A stretch of 64,000 bases of DNA from Paenibacillus sp. JQZ6Y-1 (lineage in GTDB: Bacteria; Bacillota; Bacilli; Paenibacillales; Paenibacillaceae): the NCBI RefSeq assembly GCF_040719145.1, contig NZ_JBFDUZ010000002.1:124001-188000 (forward strand), given 5' to 3'. The position numbers and the translations under genes are program-made. Positions 37,327-46,027 of this stretch are shown in pieces. The notes beneath the pieces were generated by a model that saw only the letters and a list, made by a program, of their open reading frames with translations, had not been told where the DNA came from and did not search any database. The stretch's first letter is position 1. Each line of letters begins with the position of its first letter.

Positions 37327-37371
37327 AAAGCCCGCATTTTCCAACCGACGAAGGGAGATGCGGGCTTTTTT
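37327..37371 (+). terminator. Terminator after the cupin gene
   Basis: AAAGCCCGCAT (37327-37337) pairs with ATGCGGGCTTT (37358-37368), followed by T. Confidence 0.82.
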
Positions 37372-37450
37372 ATGATGCAATCAACGAAATATGCTATGGA
37401 TGCTACGCTGTACAAGACAATGCGGTGCACCGTAGCCATAATTGCTACTG

Positions 37451-37563
<113 letters not shown>

Positions 37564-37586
37564 CATCCTCATCGAACTAGCGCCGA

Positions 37587-37925
37587 TTATAGGTGGTGAA
37601 TGTCTTCTCCGCCCACATCATCCACCTCATGCCGGAATTGCTCGAGCAGCACCCGTCCGTCTAATGTAAAGCCTACGCCTTCCTCCTCCAACCGGATGCG
37701 CTGTTCAGACGCGGATTCGTCATCCTGAATCGCAATCTCACCCAGCTTATTGATCACCCGATGCCATGGCAGCTGATGAGCAGCGCTCATCGAATGCAGC
37801 ACACGTACTACCTGACGAGCGGCGCGCGGACTGCCTGCTGCTGCGGCAACCTGACCATAACTCATTACTCGTCCGGGCGGGATGGAAGAGATGACTTCAA
37901 TGACTCGCTTTGTAAAAGGTTGCAT
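37587..37925 (-). CDS. Alkyltransferase-like protein (ATL), MGMT family
   Basis: This 112-residue protein has the DNA-binding domain of O6-alkylguanine-DNA alkyltransferases: a helix-turn-helix with IPPGRVMSYGQVAAAAGSPRAARQVVRVL and the RVINKLGEI loop. The active-site PCHR is replaced by PWHR (residues 53-56), so Cys is Trp. Proteins with this change cannot transfer alkyl groups. In the ATL family they bind O6-alkylguanine and hand the lesion to nucleotide excision repair. An AAGGAGG-like site precedes the ATG (37925). The 3' end lies 24 bases from the microsatellite. Confidence 0.9.
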   Translation of the reverse strand: MQPFTKRVIEVISSIPPGRVMSYGQVAAAAGSPRAARQVVRVLHSMSAAHQLPWHRVINKLGEIAIQDDESASEQRIRLEEEGVGFTLDGRVLLEQFRHEVDDVGGEDIHHL

Positions 37926-38314
37926 TACAATATCCTCCTTGCTGAACCTGCCGAATGATTCTATCCTGCTGCTTTTAGTATACCAATATTCATCCCGATA
38001 TATCCGCTAGGAATAAGCAATATAGATGGTAAACGCCTGTTTTATCCACTTATTTATACATATTTTAGTGTAAGTTAAAAAAATATATAAATTATCGCGA
38101 AAATTGTTTCAAAAAGTCGAAATATAGTTTAAAATCCTTATAAAATCATGAGTCTAAAGTTTTAAATGCGAATATTATTAGTTCCTGATACCTAAAACAT
38201 ATCTCTCTTATTCATCATAGATACTCTACCTTCGACACAAGGTTGCCCTGCTTTTGTCTTACCATTTTGCCAAACACTGTACCCTAGAACACGGTGTTTC
38301 AAAGGAGAACAAAC
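37926..38314 (+). promoter_or_regulatory. AT-rich leader with hairpin next to the chemoreceptor ribosome site
   Basis: No gene is visible. AAACACTGT (38272-38280) pairs with ACGGTGTTT (38291-38299) directly before the AAAGGAG of the chemoreceptor gene, so the helix could affect translation. No sigma-D box was found here. Confidence 0.35.
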
Positions 38315-39817
38315 ATGTCCATTTTTGCCGCCAGAAAGAATTCGTCCACTGTACAAGAATTGCTGGAAGCTAGCCGTCGTCTTGCGAAAGATCCAACTGC
38401 CCCAATGCAATTGCAAACCGAAGACCCAGCTATGCGTGAGATTATGGAAAATATCAATCAAGCTGTGCATACGATTCGTCAGAAAAAGCAAGGCATTGCG
38501 ATGCGTATGAATCTTGTCACCAAAGCCATTCATGTCGGTCTGTGGGATATGGAAGTGGAAGCAGGCGATCCGGTCAACCCGAACAATGCGTTCACATGGA
38601 CAGATGAATTCCGCCATATGCTCGGCTATCAGAATTTGCAGGACTTCCCCGATGTGTTGGATAGCTGGGCTTCCCGTCTGCATCCAGAGGATACCGATTG
38701 GGTATTGCAAGCGCTGGCTGACCATTTGCTGGATCACAGTGGACGCACCCCTTACGATATCGAATATCGCCTGAAGCTGAAAAGCGGCGAATATCGTTGG
38801 TTCCGTGCAACGGGTACAACGGTGCGCGATAGCAGTGGTGTACCGTTGCGCATCGCTGGAGCGCTGTTCGATGTACATGACAGACGCACCAAAGATGAAG
38901 AGCTGCAAATGCTCGTCACTCGCTATGATCTAATCAACAAGGCTCTGGTTGAAGCACCGTGGGATATGGTGGTTGAAGCTGGTGATCCGATCAATCCGAA
39001 CAACGAATTTTGGTGGTCTCCACAATTTCGTCAAACGCTCGGTTTCCGTGACGAGCACGATTTCCCGAATGTACTGAGCAGCTGGAGTGACCGTTTACAC
39101 CCAGAAGACAAGCAAGAGGCGCTGGATGCGTTTGCTGCGCATCTGAATGACCATACTGGTCGTACGCCATTTGCTATTGACTACCGCTTGCAGCTCAAGA
39201 GCGGCGAATACCGCTGGTACCATGCAGGCGGAACGACGAACCGCGATGCCAAAGGATTGCCAATGCGTGTTGCTGGTACGATTCGCGATATTACATTTGA
39301 AAAGAACAAAGATCATGTTGTGGATGCCATGACAGAGCGTATGTCACAGCTGTCACAATCGATCAGTGAAATGACGATTGCGATCAACTCCGTAACAGGG
39401 CAGGCACAGGATCTGGCAGCTGCGCAAGAGCACTCCACTGATGCTGCCAACAAAGCAAAAAGCAGTGCTGATGAAACGAAAAATATCTCTGTCTTTATCC
39501 GTGAGATAGCCAATCAAACCAATATGCTCGGTTTGAATGCCTCCATTGAGGCTGCTCGTGCGGGCGAACTGGGACGCGGCTTCTCTGTTGTAGCAGACGA
39601 AGTACGCAAGCTGGCGATTCATAGTGCCGATGCAACCGAGAACATCGAGAAAAGTCTGACTGAAATGAAGGATCAGATCGAAGAAATCCTACAGCAAATC
39701 AGCAACATGACTGCGCTGACGCAATCACAGGCAGCACTTACTCAGCAGCTCAATGCTTCCATGGACGAGATCAATCATATGTCCCAATCGCTGACAGAGT
39801 TTGCGAAACAGATCTAA
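38315..39817 (+). CDS. Soluble double-PAS methyl-accepting chemotaxis protein
   Basis: This 500-residue protein starts at 38315, with AAAGGAG 8 bases upstream. It has no membrane segments. Two PAS/PAC domains (about residues 60-185 and 195-325) are close copies of each other: each contains WDM.VEAGDP.NPNN, a RLHPED motif and LKSGEYRW, which points to internal duplication. The C-terminal 170 residues form a short signalling hairpin with the conserved tip ([37 protein letters not shown]). It should report a cytoplasmic signal, perhaps redox or a small ligand, to CheA/CheW. Adjacent genes are not chemotaxis genes. Confidence 0.9.
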   Translation: MSIFAARKNSSTVQELLEASRRLAKDPTAPMQLQTEDPAMREIMENINQAVHTIRQKKQGIAMRMNLVTKAIHVGLWDMEVEAGDPVNPNNAFTWTDEFRHMLGYQNLQDFPDVLDSWASRLHPEDTDWVLQALADHLLDHSGRTPYDIEYRLKLKSGEYRWFRATGTTVRDSSGVPLRIAGALFDVHDRRTKDEELQMLVTRYDLINKALVEAPWDMVVEAGDPINPNNEFWWSPQFRQTLGFRDEHDFPNVLSSWSDRLHPEDKQEALDAFAAHLNDHTGRTPFAIDYRLQLKSGEYRWYHAGGTTNRDAKGLPMRVAGTIRDITFEKNKDHVVDAMTERMSQLSQSISEMTIAINSVTGQAQDLAAAQEHSTDAANKAKSSADETKNISVFIREIANQTNMLGLNASIEAARAGELGRGFSVVADEVRKLAIHSADATENIEKSLTEMKDQIEEILQQISNMTALTQSQAALTQQLNASMDEINHMSQSLTEFAKQI

Positions 39818-39919
39818 TCTACTGATTAGGCGATAAAGGCTTTGCCAAGGAAGAATAGCGACTTTGTGCTGGGAATATAACAAATTTGCAGATTCCTTAT
39901 GCAAGATTGAATAAATACG

Positions 39920-39953
39920 AAAAAGCACTCTGTCATCAGACAGAGTGCTTTTT
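39920..39953. terminator. Bidirectional terminator
   Basis: AAAAAGCACTCTGTC (39920-39934) pairs perfectly with GACAGAGTGCTTTTT (39939-39953). It serves the chemoreceptor and the convergent pyruvate kinase genes. Confidence 0.9.
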
Positions 39954-40004
39954 GTTCTATCCTACCCTATGACATAGGATGCAGTACTAGACGGAACGTT
40001 TCTA

Positions 40005-41420
40005 TCAAACCTGTTGAATTTTGAGCAGGTTGGTATTCCCTGATTGCCCGATTGGAACGCCAGCGGACAGAACGACAATATCGCCAGCAGCGATATGACC
40101 CGTTGTCACAGCATTGCGAATCGCAGAGTCGAACATTTCGTCTGTGCTGGATACTTCTTCGCCGTGTACCGGAATGACACCGGACAGCAGACACAGCTTG
40201 TTCAGCACAGCTTCGTTGTGTGTGACAGCAATGATCGGTGCGTTTGGACGATATTTGGAGATCATGCGAGCGGTAAAGCCGCTTTCGGTGGAGATGATGA
40301 TCGCTTTTGCGTTCAGCTCCAGCGATGCGCTCACAGCGCCCTGACTGATTACTTCGGTAATGTTGGTTGATTGCTGTGCTCGTTTACGTGAGAATTGCTC
40401 CTGATAATCAATCATCGTCTCGGCGCGACGCGCTACCGCAGCCATCGTTTGTACCGATTGTACTGGGTATTTACCCGCAGCGGATTCGCCAGACAGCATG
40501 ATGACATCAGCGCCTTGCAGCACAGCGTTTGCCACGTCACTCACTTCGGAGCGAGTTGGACGCGGGTTCACCTGCATCGATTCCAGCATATGTGTAGCTA
40601 CAATAACGGGTTTACCCGCTACATTACATTTGTCGATCATTTCCTTTTGCAGTGCCGGTACGTCTTGAATAGGCACTTCTACCCCGAGGTCGCCACGGGC
40701 AACCATGATACCGTCGGACGCTTCGATGATGTCATCGAGATTTTCCATGCCTTCAGCATTTTCGATTTTGGAATAAATTTGTACATCTTCGGCATTGTTT
40801 TTTGCCAAAATGCTGCGAATTTCGCGAATGTCATCGCCTTTGCGGACGAAGGAAGCAGCGATCATCTCGATGTTTTGCTCCAGACCGAAGTGAATGTGCA
40901 TTACATCGCGCTCTGTTACGCCTGGCAGGGAGGTATGGATACCCGGCAGGTTTACACCTTTACGAGGCTTGATCATACCGCCGCTGACGATTTCGCAGAC
41001 AATCTCGCTATCTTTGACTTCCAGCACGGTCAGGTCGATCAGTCCATCATCCAGCAGGATGCGGTCGCCTTCGTTCACGTCTTGGTTCAATTGCGGATAG
41101 TTCACGCCGATACGCTCGGCATCGCCCAGAATTTCTTCCGTAGTCAGAATCAGCTTGTTGCCGGTACGCAGTTCAAAGGATGCTTCTTTCAGTTTGCCGA
41201 TACGTACTTCTGGACCTTTGATATCCATCATGATCGGGATAAACGTGTTCAGCTCAGCAGCAGCCTTGCGCACGTTGTTGATACGCATTACATGATCTTC
41301 CAGTTCGCCGTGCGCCATATTCAGACGCGCTACGGTCATGCCCGCTTTGATCATTTCTTTCAGCATATCCACCGAGTCACAAGCAGGTCCCATGGTACAA
41401 ATAATCTTCGTTCTCAGCAT
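40005..41420 (-). CDS. Pyruvate kinase, short form
   Basis: This 471-residue enzyme transfers phosphate from phosphoenolpyruvate to ADP in the last step of glycolysis. Family motifs are RTKIICTMGPA, ARLNMAHG, MMDIKGPEVRIG, IYSKIENAEGMEN, VARGDLGVE and the ATHMLESMQVNPRPTRSEVSDVANAV segment, with LSGESAAGKYP. It lacks the roughly 110-residue C-terminal PEP-utiliser-like domain present in the usual 585-residue Bacillus pyruvate kinase, and it is not next to a pfkA gene. It may be a second, separately regulated isoenzyme. AGGAGG lies 7-8 bases before the ATG. Confidence 0.93.
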   Translation of the reverse strand: MLRTKIICTMGPACDSVDMLKEMIKAGMTVARLNMAHGELEDHVMRINNVRKAAAELNTFIPIMMDIKGPEVRIGKLKEASFELRTGNKLILTTEEILGDAERIGVNYPQLNQDVNEGDRILLDDGLIDLTVLEVKDSEIVCEIVSGGMIKPRKGVNLPGIHTSLPGVTERDVMHIHFGLEQNIEMIAASFVRKGDDIREIRSILAKNNAEDVQIYSKIENAEGMENLDDIIEASDGIMVARGDLGVEVPIQDVPALQKEMIDKCNVAGKPVIVATHMLESMQVNPRPTRSEVSDVANAVLQGADVIMLSGESAAGKYPVQSVQTMAAVARRAETMIDYQEQFSRKRAQQSTNITEVISQGAVSASLELNAKAIIISTESGFTARMISKYRPNAPIIAVTHNEAVLNKLCLLSGVIPVHGEEVSSTDEMFDSAIRNAVTTGHIAAGDIVVLSAGVPIGQSGNTNLLKIQQV

Positions 41421-41580
41421 TATAGATGTTCCTCCTCATATTGTGCAGGCTGTATGACGACAGCCCATCGTATTGGCGGCTGTCCCAACATCTCCTGACA
41501 CCCGGGGTAGGCAAGGACGATGTACCGACAACCTGTATTATCCATTTCATTGTAGCTGTAATATACACAGTGTGCTATGA

Positions 41581-41612
41581 AATATAGTACGATGATTGCA
41601 ATATAGTACGAT
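41581..41612. promoter_or_regulatory. 13-base direct repeat, AraC-type operator candidate
   Basis: AATATAGTACGAT occurs at 41581-41593 and again at 41600-41612, a period of 19 bases (about two helical turns). It lies between the pyruvate kinase and the AraC-family gene starting at 41692. Tandem half-sites at this spacing suit an AraC dimer, so autoregulation or control of pyruvate kinase is possible. Confidence 0.45.
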
Positions 41613-41691
41613 CTATTTTGCGAATAAGAGGGAAATGGATCTACAATGGAAGCATACAACAGGGCAATCAGGGACAAAAGGAGGGCGCGGG

Positions 41692-42498
41692 ATGCTACAG
41701 CTAACCAATGTACACGAAGATCATCGGATGGAATGGTATGAGGAGCGTCAGTTGGACCGATACAGTTATATCCTGAGTTTATGTACATATGGCAATTGTG
41801 TGTACTGGGTAGATGGGCAGAAGAGAATTGTGGAAAAAGGAGAGCTGCTGCTGATTCCGCCATGCTGCTTTTATTATGGCAAAAGCATTCCAACTCATGT
41901 TCATACGAAGCAGGTTCTTCATTTTAGAACAAAGGAACAGATACAGATCAGCACAGACAGCGATATACACCAGCTACCGCTTTTACAGCGTGATCAGGTG
42001 CTACATATCAAGCCCGGCAGCTATGAGCGATTGCACGACCTGATCAAGCAAATTGTTGTACAATGGCGGGAAAAGCCAGCGTATTACGAACTGATGAGTC
42101 AAGGCGTGCTGCTGCAATTGCTGGTAGAGATCAACCGCGAGTACGACCGCGGACAGATGCGCGATGACAAGCAGCGACTGGTAGAGCAGATGAAGCGGTA
42201 TATCCAGCAGCATTACAGCTCACGTGTAACCAAGGAGCAGCTGGGTGATGTCATTCGGCGTACACCGAATTACGCCGCGACCCTGTTCAAGGATGTGACC
42301 GGTCAGACGATCAGCCAGTATATGCACGATGAGCGGATGAAGCGCGCTGTCTATATGCTGACCGAATCGCAATTAACGGTGTCGGAGATTGCAGAGTTTC
42401 TCGGCTATCCCGAGGTGTCGTACTTTTATCGGATTTTTAAAAAGAAAATGGGGATGCCGCCTGCCGAGATGATGCAGGAGCGTCCACCGATGCGATAG
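41692..42498 (+). CDS. AraC family transcriptional regulator
   Basis: The protein has 268 residues. The ATG at 41692 has AAAGGAGG 8 bases upstream, so the longer open frame from 41596 was not used. The N-terminal region is cupin-like (LLLIPPCCFYYGKSIPTHVHTKQVLHF). The C-terminal double helix-turn-helix includes RRTPNYAATLFKDVTGQTISQYM and FLGYPEVSYFYRIFKKKMGMPP. It is divergent from pyruvate kinase and converges on another AraC gene. The ligand is unknown. Confidence 0.88.
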   Translation: MLQLTNVHEDHRMEWYEERQLDRYSYILSLCTYGNCVYWVDGQKRIVEKGELLLIPPCCFYYGKSIPTHVHTKQVLHFRTKEQIQISTDSDIHQLPLLQRDQVLHIKPGSYERLHDLIKQIVVQWREKPAYYELMSQGVLLQLLVEINREYDRGQMRDDKQRLVEQMKRYIQQHYSSRVTKEQLGDVIRRTPNYAATLFKDVTGQTISQYMHDERMKRAVYMLTESQLTVSEIAEFLGYPEVSYFYRIFKKKMGMPPAEMMQERPPMR

Positions 42499-42518
42499 TA
42501 GAGAGAGATAGGAAGGAT

Positions 42519-43421
42519 TCAGTTGGCTTGGCTGCGCATATGCTTGGGCGAGACACCCTTGAGCTTTTTGAACATTTTGGAAAAGAGAAATGGGTCATCA
42601 TAGCCGACCGAACGCGAAATTTCGCCGATGGATAATGCGGTATGCTGAAGCAGCTCCACCGCCCGATTCATGCGGTATTCCAGCATAAAGGCTTGCAGCG
42701 ACAGACCGAACTTTTCCTTAAACAAACTGGACAGATACGTACGATCCAATCGCACGGAATGAGAGATGTCCAGCACGGTGATCTTTTGGCTGTAGTTCGT
42801 TTCGATATAGTCGATGGCTTGCCGGATATGTAGCTCCTTGGAGCGGGAACGACCTTTGCCATGATCTGGTACAGGCAGCCGCGCGATTAGCTCGTACATG
42901 ATCTGGTATAAAATGCCCTGCGCATGAATATCGCCAGCAGGCTGATGTGAGGTAGATAACAATTGTTCGTAAAAGCTGCTTAGTGTTGGCGGTAACATCG
43001 GCTTCCATAAGGTATCTACTGTTGAACCATTAACGCCTTGATGAGAAGTAGAGATGCGCTCATCGCCAAAGCGATAGACAGGCTCCTCTGGTGTTAATCC
43101 GGCACGTTCCATCAGCGTTCTGGCATGCAGCCCGCGAAAACCGATCCACGAATACACCCACGGCTGCTCTGGATCTGCTTCGTACTGCACGACGGTATTC
43201 GGTGGAATCAGAAAGCCCTGATGCGCAGATAACCGATATTCCCCCTCACCCAATCGGAAAATCCCTGTACCCTCATGAACATAATGCAAAATATAATCGT
43301 CACGTACGCCTGGTCCCCACGCATGCCCCGGCAAGCATTCTTCCTTGCCAAAAAAGATCAGCTTCAAGTCCATTGGCTGATGCGCTTCAGATTCGGTATA
43401 AATTGTATGATTCAGCGGCAT
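42519..43421 (-). CDS. AraC family transcriptional regulator
   Basis: This 300-residue protein has an AraC_binding cupin (DYILHYVHEGTGIFRLGEGEYRLSAHQGFLIPPNT near residues 40-80). A central segment follows, and a C-terminal double helix-turn-helix contains VRLDRTYLSSLFKEKFGLSLQAFML and VGYDDPFLFSKMFKKLKGVSP. This layout matches Bacillales regulators of alpha-galactoside or melibiose-type sugar operons (MsmR-like), although no such operon is next to it. AAAGGGG precedes the ATG at 43421. The tail-to-tail arrangement with the previous AraC gene leaves 20 bases between the stops. Confidence 0.88.
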   Translation of the reverse strand: MPLNHTIYTESEAHQPMDLKLIFFGKEECLPGHAWGPGVRDDYILHYVHEGTGIFRLGEGEYRLSAHQGFLIPPNTVVQYEADPEQPWVYSWIGFRGLHARTLMERAGLTPEEPVYRFGDERISTSHQGVNGSTVDTLWKPMLPPTLSSFYEQLLSTSHQPAGDIHAQGILYQIMYELIARLPVPDHGKGRSRSKELHIRQAIDYIETNYSQKITVLDISHSVRLDRTYLSSLFKEKFGLSLQAFMLEYRMNRAVELLQHTALSIGEISRSVGYDDPFLFSKMFKKLKGVSPKHMRSQAN

Positions 43422-43743
43422 TGCGTTTCAATCCCCTTTTTGCGTATATAATGATATTATGACATGAAGATTATGAAGTGAGAAGCATGTAGACGCAAAT
43501 CATTGTTATAGAAAGATGTGATTATCACATGTATGCAGATATGCTGTATTTCTTGTTAGAGGTCAATGACAATCTTCATCCATCAGGAACTAGCGACGAT
43601 GAGAAAGGGAAATATCGTATCTTCTATCGGTACGATCTATCGTTGATTGCAGCAGTCCATCGTCCTTGATCAAATCTGGAAGTGTTTTACAACAAGAAAG
43701 CCTAAAATGTTTGTGTTAGTATGAATGACATAACCTGTATTTT
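43422..43743. other. Intergenic region with a doubtful 46-codon frame
   Basis: The gap is AT-rich. A 46-codon frame at 43529-43669 (MYADMLYFLLEV... ending IAAVHRP) has protein-like composition but only a weak ribosome site. It could be a small gene or the remnant of one. Confidence 0.25.
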
Positions 43744-43800
43744 CGGAGGGAGCGGGAGCATATCGAAAAGAATCTGCTTGGCACATGTATCGTTATTTTT

Positions 43801-44343
43801 TTGCTGATCTGTGTCTTTTCCTATTTCAAATTTGCCCGCCCGCCACGTCAGCAGGAGGAGGGCGAGACGCGTGATCCGCTGGACAGCATCATGAAGCCGT
43901 TCAGCCTATTTGATCGAGTCTCGATGGCAGTGATTTTATCGCTTGGACTCGTCATTGTGGTGGCGGCATCGGCGTTTGCGGCATACGCATTTTTCTATTT
44001 GGCTTCCTTTATTCATTTGATCGGGTTCGAGAATCGCAGTACGGCGATGCTGTATTCGATCTGGACGGGGGCGGGCTTGTTTATTCTGGCAATTTATATC
44101 CAGCCTGCGGCGGCGGAATGGTTGTATCCGATTCTCGGTCGTCCACTGCGCTTCTGGCAAACGCAGGTCGTTGCGATTGTGCGCAATACGCTGCTGCTGT
44201 ATACGCTCGCGGAGATCATTCGCGGTGTAGATACACATGGCATCTGGGGCGCGCTCGGATTGGCTTGTATTTTCCAATTGATTCAGTGTATTCGGTTTGA
44301 CGAGGATTTGGATGTACGACCAGGTAGTAATGACGAGCGGTAA
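43801..44343 (+). CDS. Polytopic membrane protein with unresolved start
   Basis: The product has at least 180 residues, with an N-terminal membrane segment followed by a cytoplasmic loop (PPRQQEEGETRDPLD) and three to four further segments. A polar C-terminus follows. No family recognised. The TTG at 43801 is inside the first hydrophobic helix. The frame stays open upstream to 43729, and the helix clearly continues upstream (IEKNLLGTCIVIF). A strong GGAGGGAGCGGGAG stands at 43745-43758, yet no ATG, GTG or TTG follows it in frame. Either a rare start (ATC at 43762, CTG at 43774) is used or the sequence has an error there. Confidence 0.6.
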   Translation: MLICVFSYFKFARPPRQQEEGETRDPLDSIMKPFSLFDRVSMAVILSLGLVIVVAASAFAAYAFFYLASFIHLIGFENRSTAMLYSIWTGAGLFILAIYIQPAAAEWLYPILGRPLRFWQTQVVAIVRNTLLLYTLAEIIRGVDTHGIWGALGLACIFQLIQCIRFDEDLDVRPGSNDER

Positions 44344-44506
44344 AAAAACCAGCAAAGTAGGATAGAACATCAATGGAGCATAGCAACTTCAACCATCGCC
44401 TGGCGTATACATACAGACGCAATCATGCAGCCTGAATTCATGACAGAGATAACGGATATGGGCAGAACGTCAGGGTATACTATTTTGGCAATAGGGAGAT
44501 GACGGG

Positions 44507-45595
44507 ATGAATCAAGCGACACAATTATCACAAACAGCACGTTCTCCGCGCGGCATAATCATGCTCTGGATGATGGGCATCATACTGCTGCTAGGCACGT
44601 TACTGCCATCTGGAGTACACGCTGCTGAAGGGGGAGCGACGGTCATGCAGGATCAGGATTGCACCATCAACAGCAAGACGCGCAAGCATTATGTGAATGT
44701 GGCGGTCGCTACGCTATGGACACAGCCCGGATTGGCACGCAAGCTGGATCAATCCTCGCTGTCCACTCCGGTTGATATGGAGCAATGGACGGCTGATATG
44801 AACACTGCTGACAAGCGCCGCTGGCTGACCGGCAAAACAGAAACGCAAGCGTTGTACGGTCAGGAGGTTCGTTTACTACAGGTGAAGGGCGACTGGGCAT
44901 ATGTAGCCGTTGTCGGACAATCTACACCCAAGAGCAAATATGGCTACCCCGGCTGGTTACCGAAACAGCAAATTCTAACCACCACCAATGGCGCTGCTTA
45001 CAGTGAATGCCCAACCGCCATTGTGAAGGATAAAACAGCACAGCTGTACGGCGAGAATCGTCAGAGCAAGCTGCTTACCTTGAGCTTCAATACACGTTTG
45101 CCAGTTACATCCACATCGACTAACGGCTGGGTACAGGTGCATACCCCCGATAATCAATCGGCATGGCTGAAAAGCAGTGCGGTTGATGTGTACAAGCAAT
45201 TGTCGGACATTCCTGCACCAACGGGAGCCGATCTAGTACGTACGGGCAAGCAGTTCCTCGGACTGCCTTACCTGTGGGCAGGGATCTCAGCATACGGATT
45301 TGACTGCTCTGGCTTTACATCGACTATTTACGGCTTCCACGGCATAAGCCTGCCGCGCGATGCTTCCGCTCAGATCAAGGAAGGAACTGCGGTAAGCTGG
45401 AGTCAATTGCAGCCTGGCGATCTGATGTTCTTCGCTCATGATAACGGCAAAGGCAATGTTCATCATGTGTCGATGTATATCGGCAACGGTCAGATGATGC
45501 ACTCGCCCAAAGCAGGCAAAACGGTTGAAATCATCTCGATCAACACCCCTGCTTACAAAACAGAATTTGCTGGGGCAAGACGATATATTCAGTAA
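44507..45595 (+). CDS. Secreted SH3 and NlpC/P60 cell-wall peptidase
   Basis: This 362-residue exported enzyme has a signal peptide (about residues 1-40, ending VHAAEG) and two bacterial SH3-like regions (about 60-160 and 165-228, the second with VKDKTAQLYGENRQ and WVQVHTPDNQSAWLK). The C-terminal C40 peptidase domain (about 240-362) has Cys267 in FDCSGF, His320 in HHVSMYIG and His332, with QPGDLMFF between. Enzymes of this layout (YkfC/YgiM-like) cut gamma-D-Glu-diamino-acid bonds in peptidoglycan stem peptides. GGGAG precedes the ATG. It stands alone with a terminator. Confidence 0.9.
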   Translation: MNQATQLSQTARSPRGIIMLWMMGIILLLGTLLPSGVHAAEGGATVMQDQDCTINSKTRKHYVNVAVATLWTQPGLARKLDQSSLSTPVDMEQWTADMNTADKRRWLTGKTETQALYGQEVRLLQVKGDWAYVAVVGQSTPKSKYGYPGWLPKQQILTTTNGAAYSECPTAIVKDKTAQLYGENRQSKLLTLSFNTRLPVTSTSTNGWVQVHTPDNQSAWLKSSAVDVYKQLSDIPAPTGADLVRTGKQFLGLPYLWAGISAYGFDCSGFTSTIYGFHGISLPRDASAQIKEGTAVSWSQLQPGDLMFFAHDNGKGNVHHVSMYIGNGQMMHSPKAGKTVEIISINTPAYKTEFAGARRYIQ

Positions 45596-45625
45596 ATATA
45601 GAGTATGACATTTCCCCCTCAAAAT

Positions 45626-45700
45626 CCCCTATCTTCGCTGCTTGTATGGTACAGATCCGTCATGGATCTGGCATGACGGCACGCAGGATAGGGGGTTTTT
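45626..45700 (+). terminator. Branched terminator after NlpC/P60 gene
   Basis: CCCCTATC (45626-45633) pairs with GATAGGGG (45687-45694), enclosing CAGATCC/GGATCTG (45652-45658/45664-45670), followed by T-run. Confidence 0.7.
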
Positions 45701-45916
45701 GTGATGAGTAGAATGAGAGAAACTATAGATTTCGTACATATTTAATTTATGTTTTTGTTTAATATTCGTATTTTTATAAATTTAATGCTTGAAAAAGAGC
45801 AGAAGGTTCCTTTATGATAAATCTAGCTTTACTAAGCCATACGAACTTCACCAAGCAAGACTAGCTTCCGCGAATAGAGCAATTTGGTTTGTACATCGTA
45901 CTAGACACTGTATTTA

Positions 45917-45931
45917 TGTAAGCGCTTAACA
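45917..45931 (+). promoter_or_regulatory. cre-like site upstream of arabinanase
   Basis: TGTAAGCGCTTAACA is a near-palindrome with the AAGCGCTT core of CcpA sites and one extra base relative to the 14-base consensus. It lies 97 bases before the GH43 start, consistent with catabolite repression. Confidence 0.5.
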
Positions 45932-46027
45932 AAATGAGAATACACAGCCTACACCTTTCGTAATGCAAGCATAACCCTGCTTTCGTACAAGATTGATCCT
46001 ATTTCCAAATGAGAGAGGAAGACACAT

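Noticed and set aside
40395-41498. 367-codon open frame antisense to pyruvate kinase
   Set aside because: His/Phe/Asp-rich composition is typical of a mirror of a well-biased gene; no start signals.
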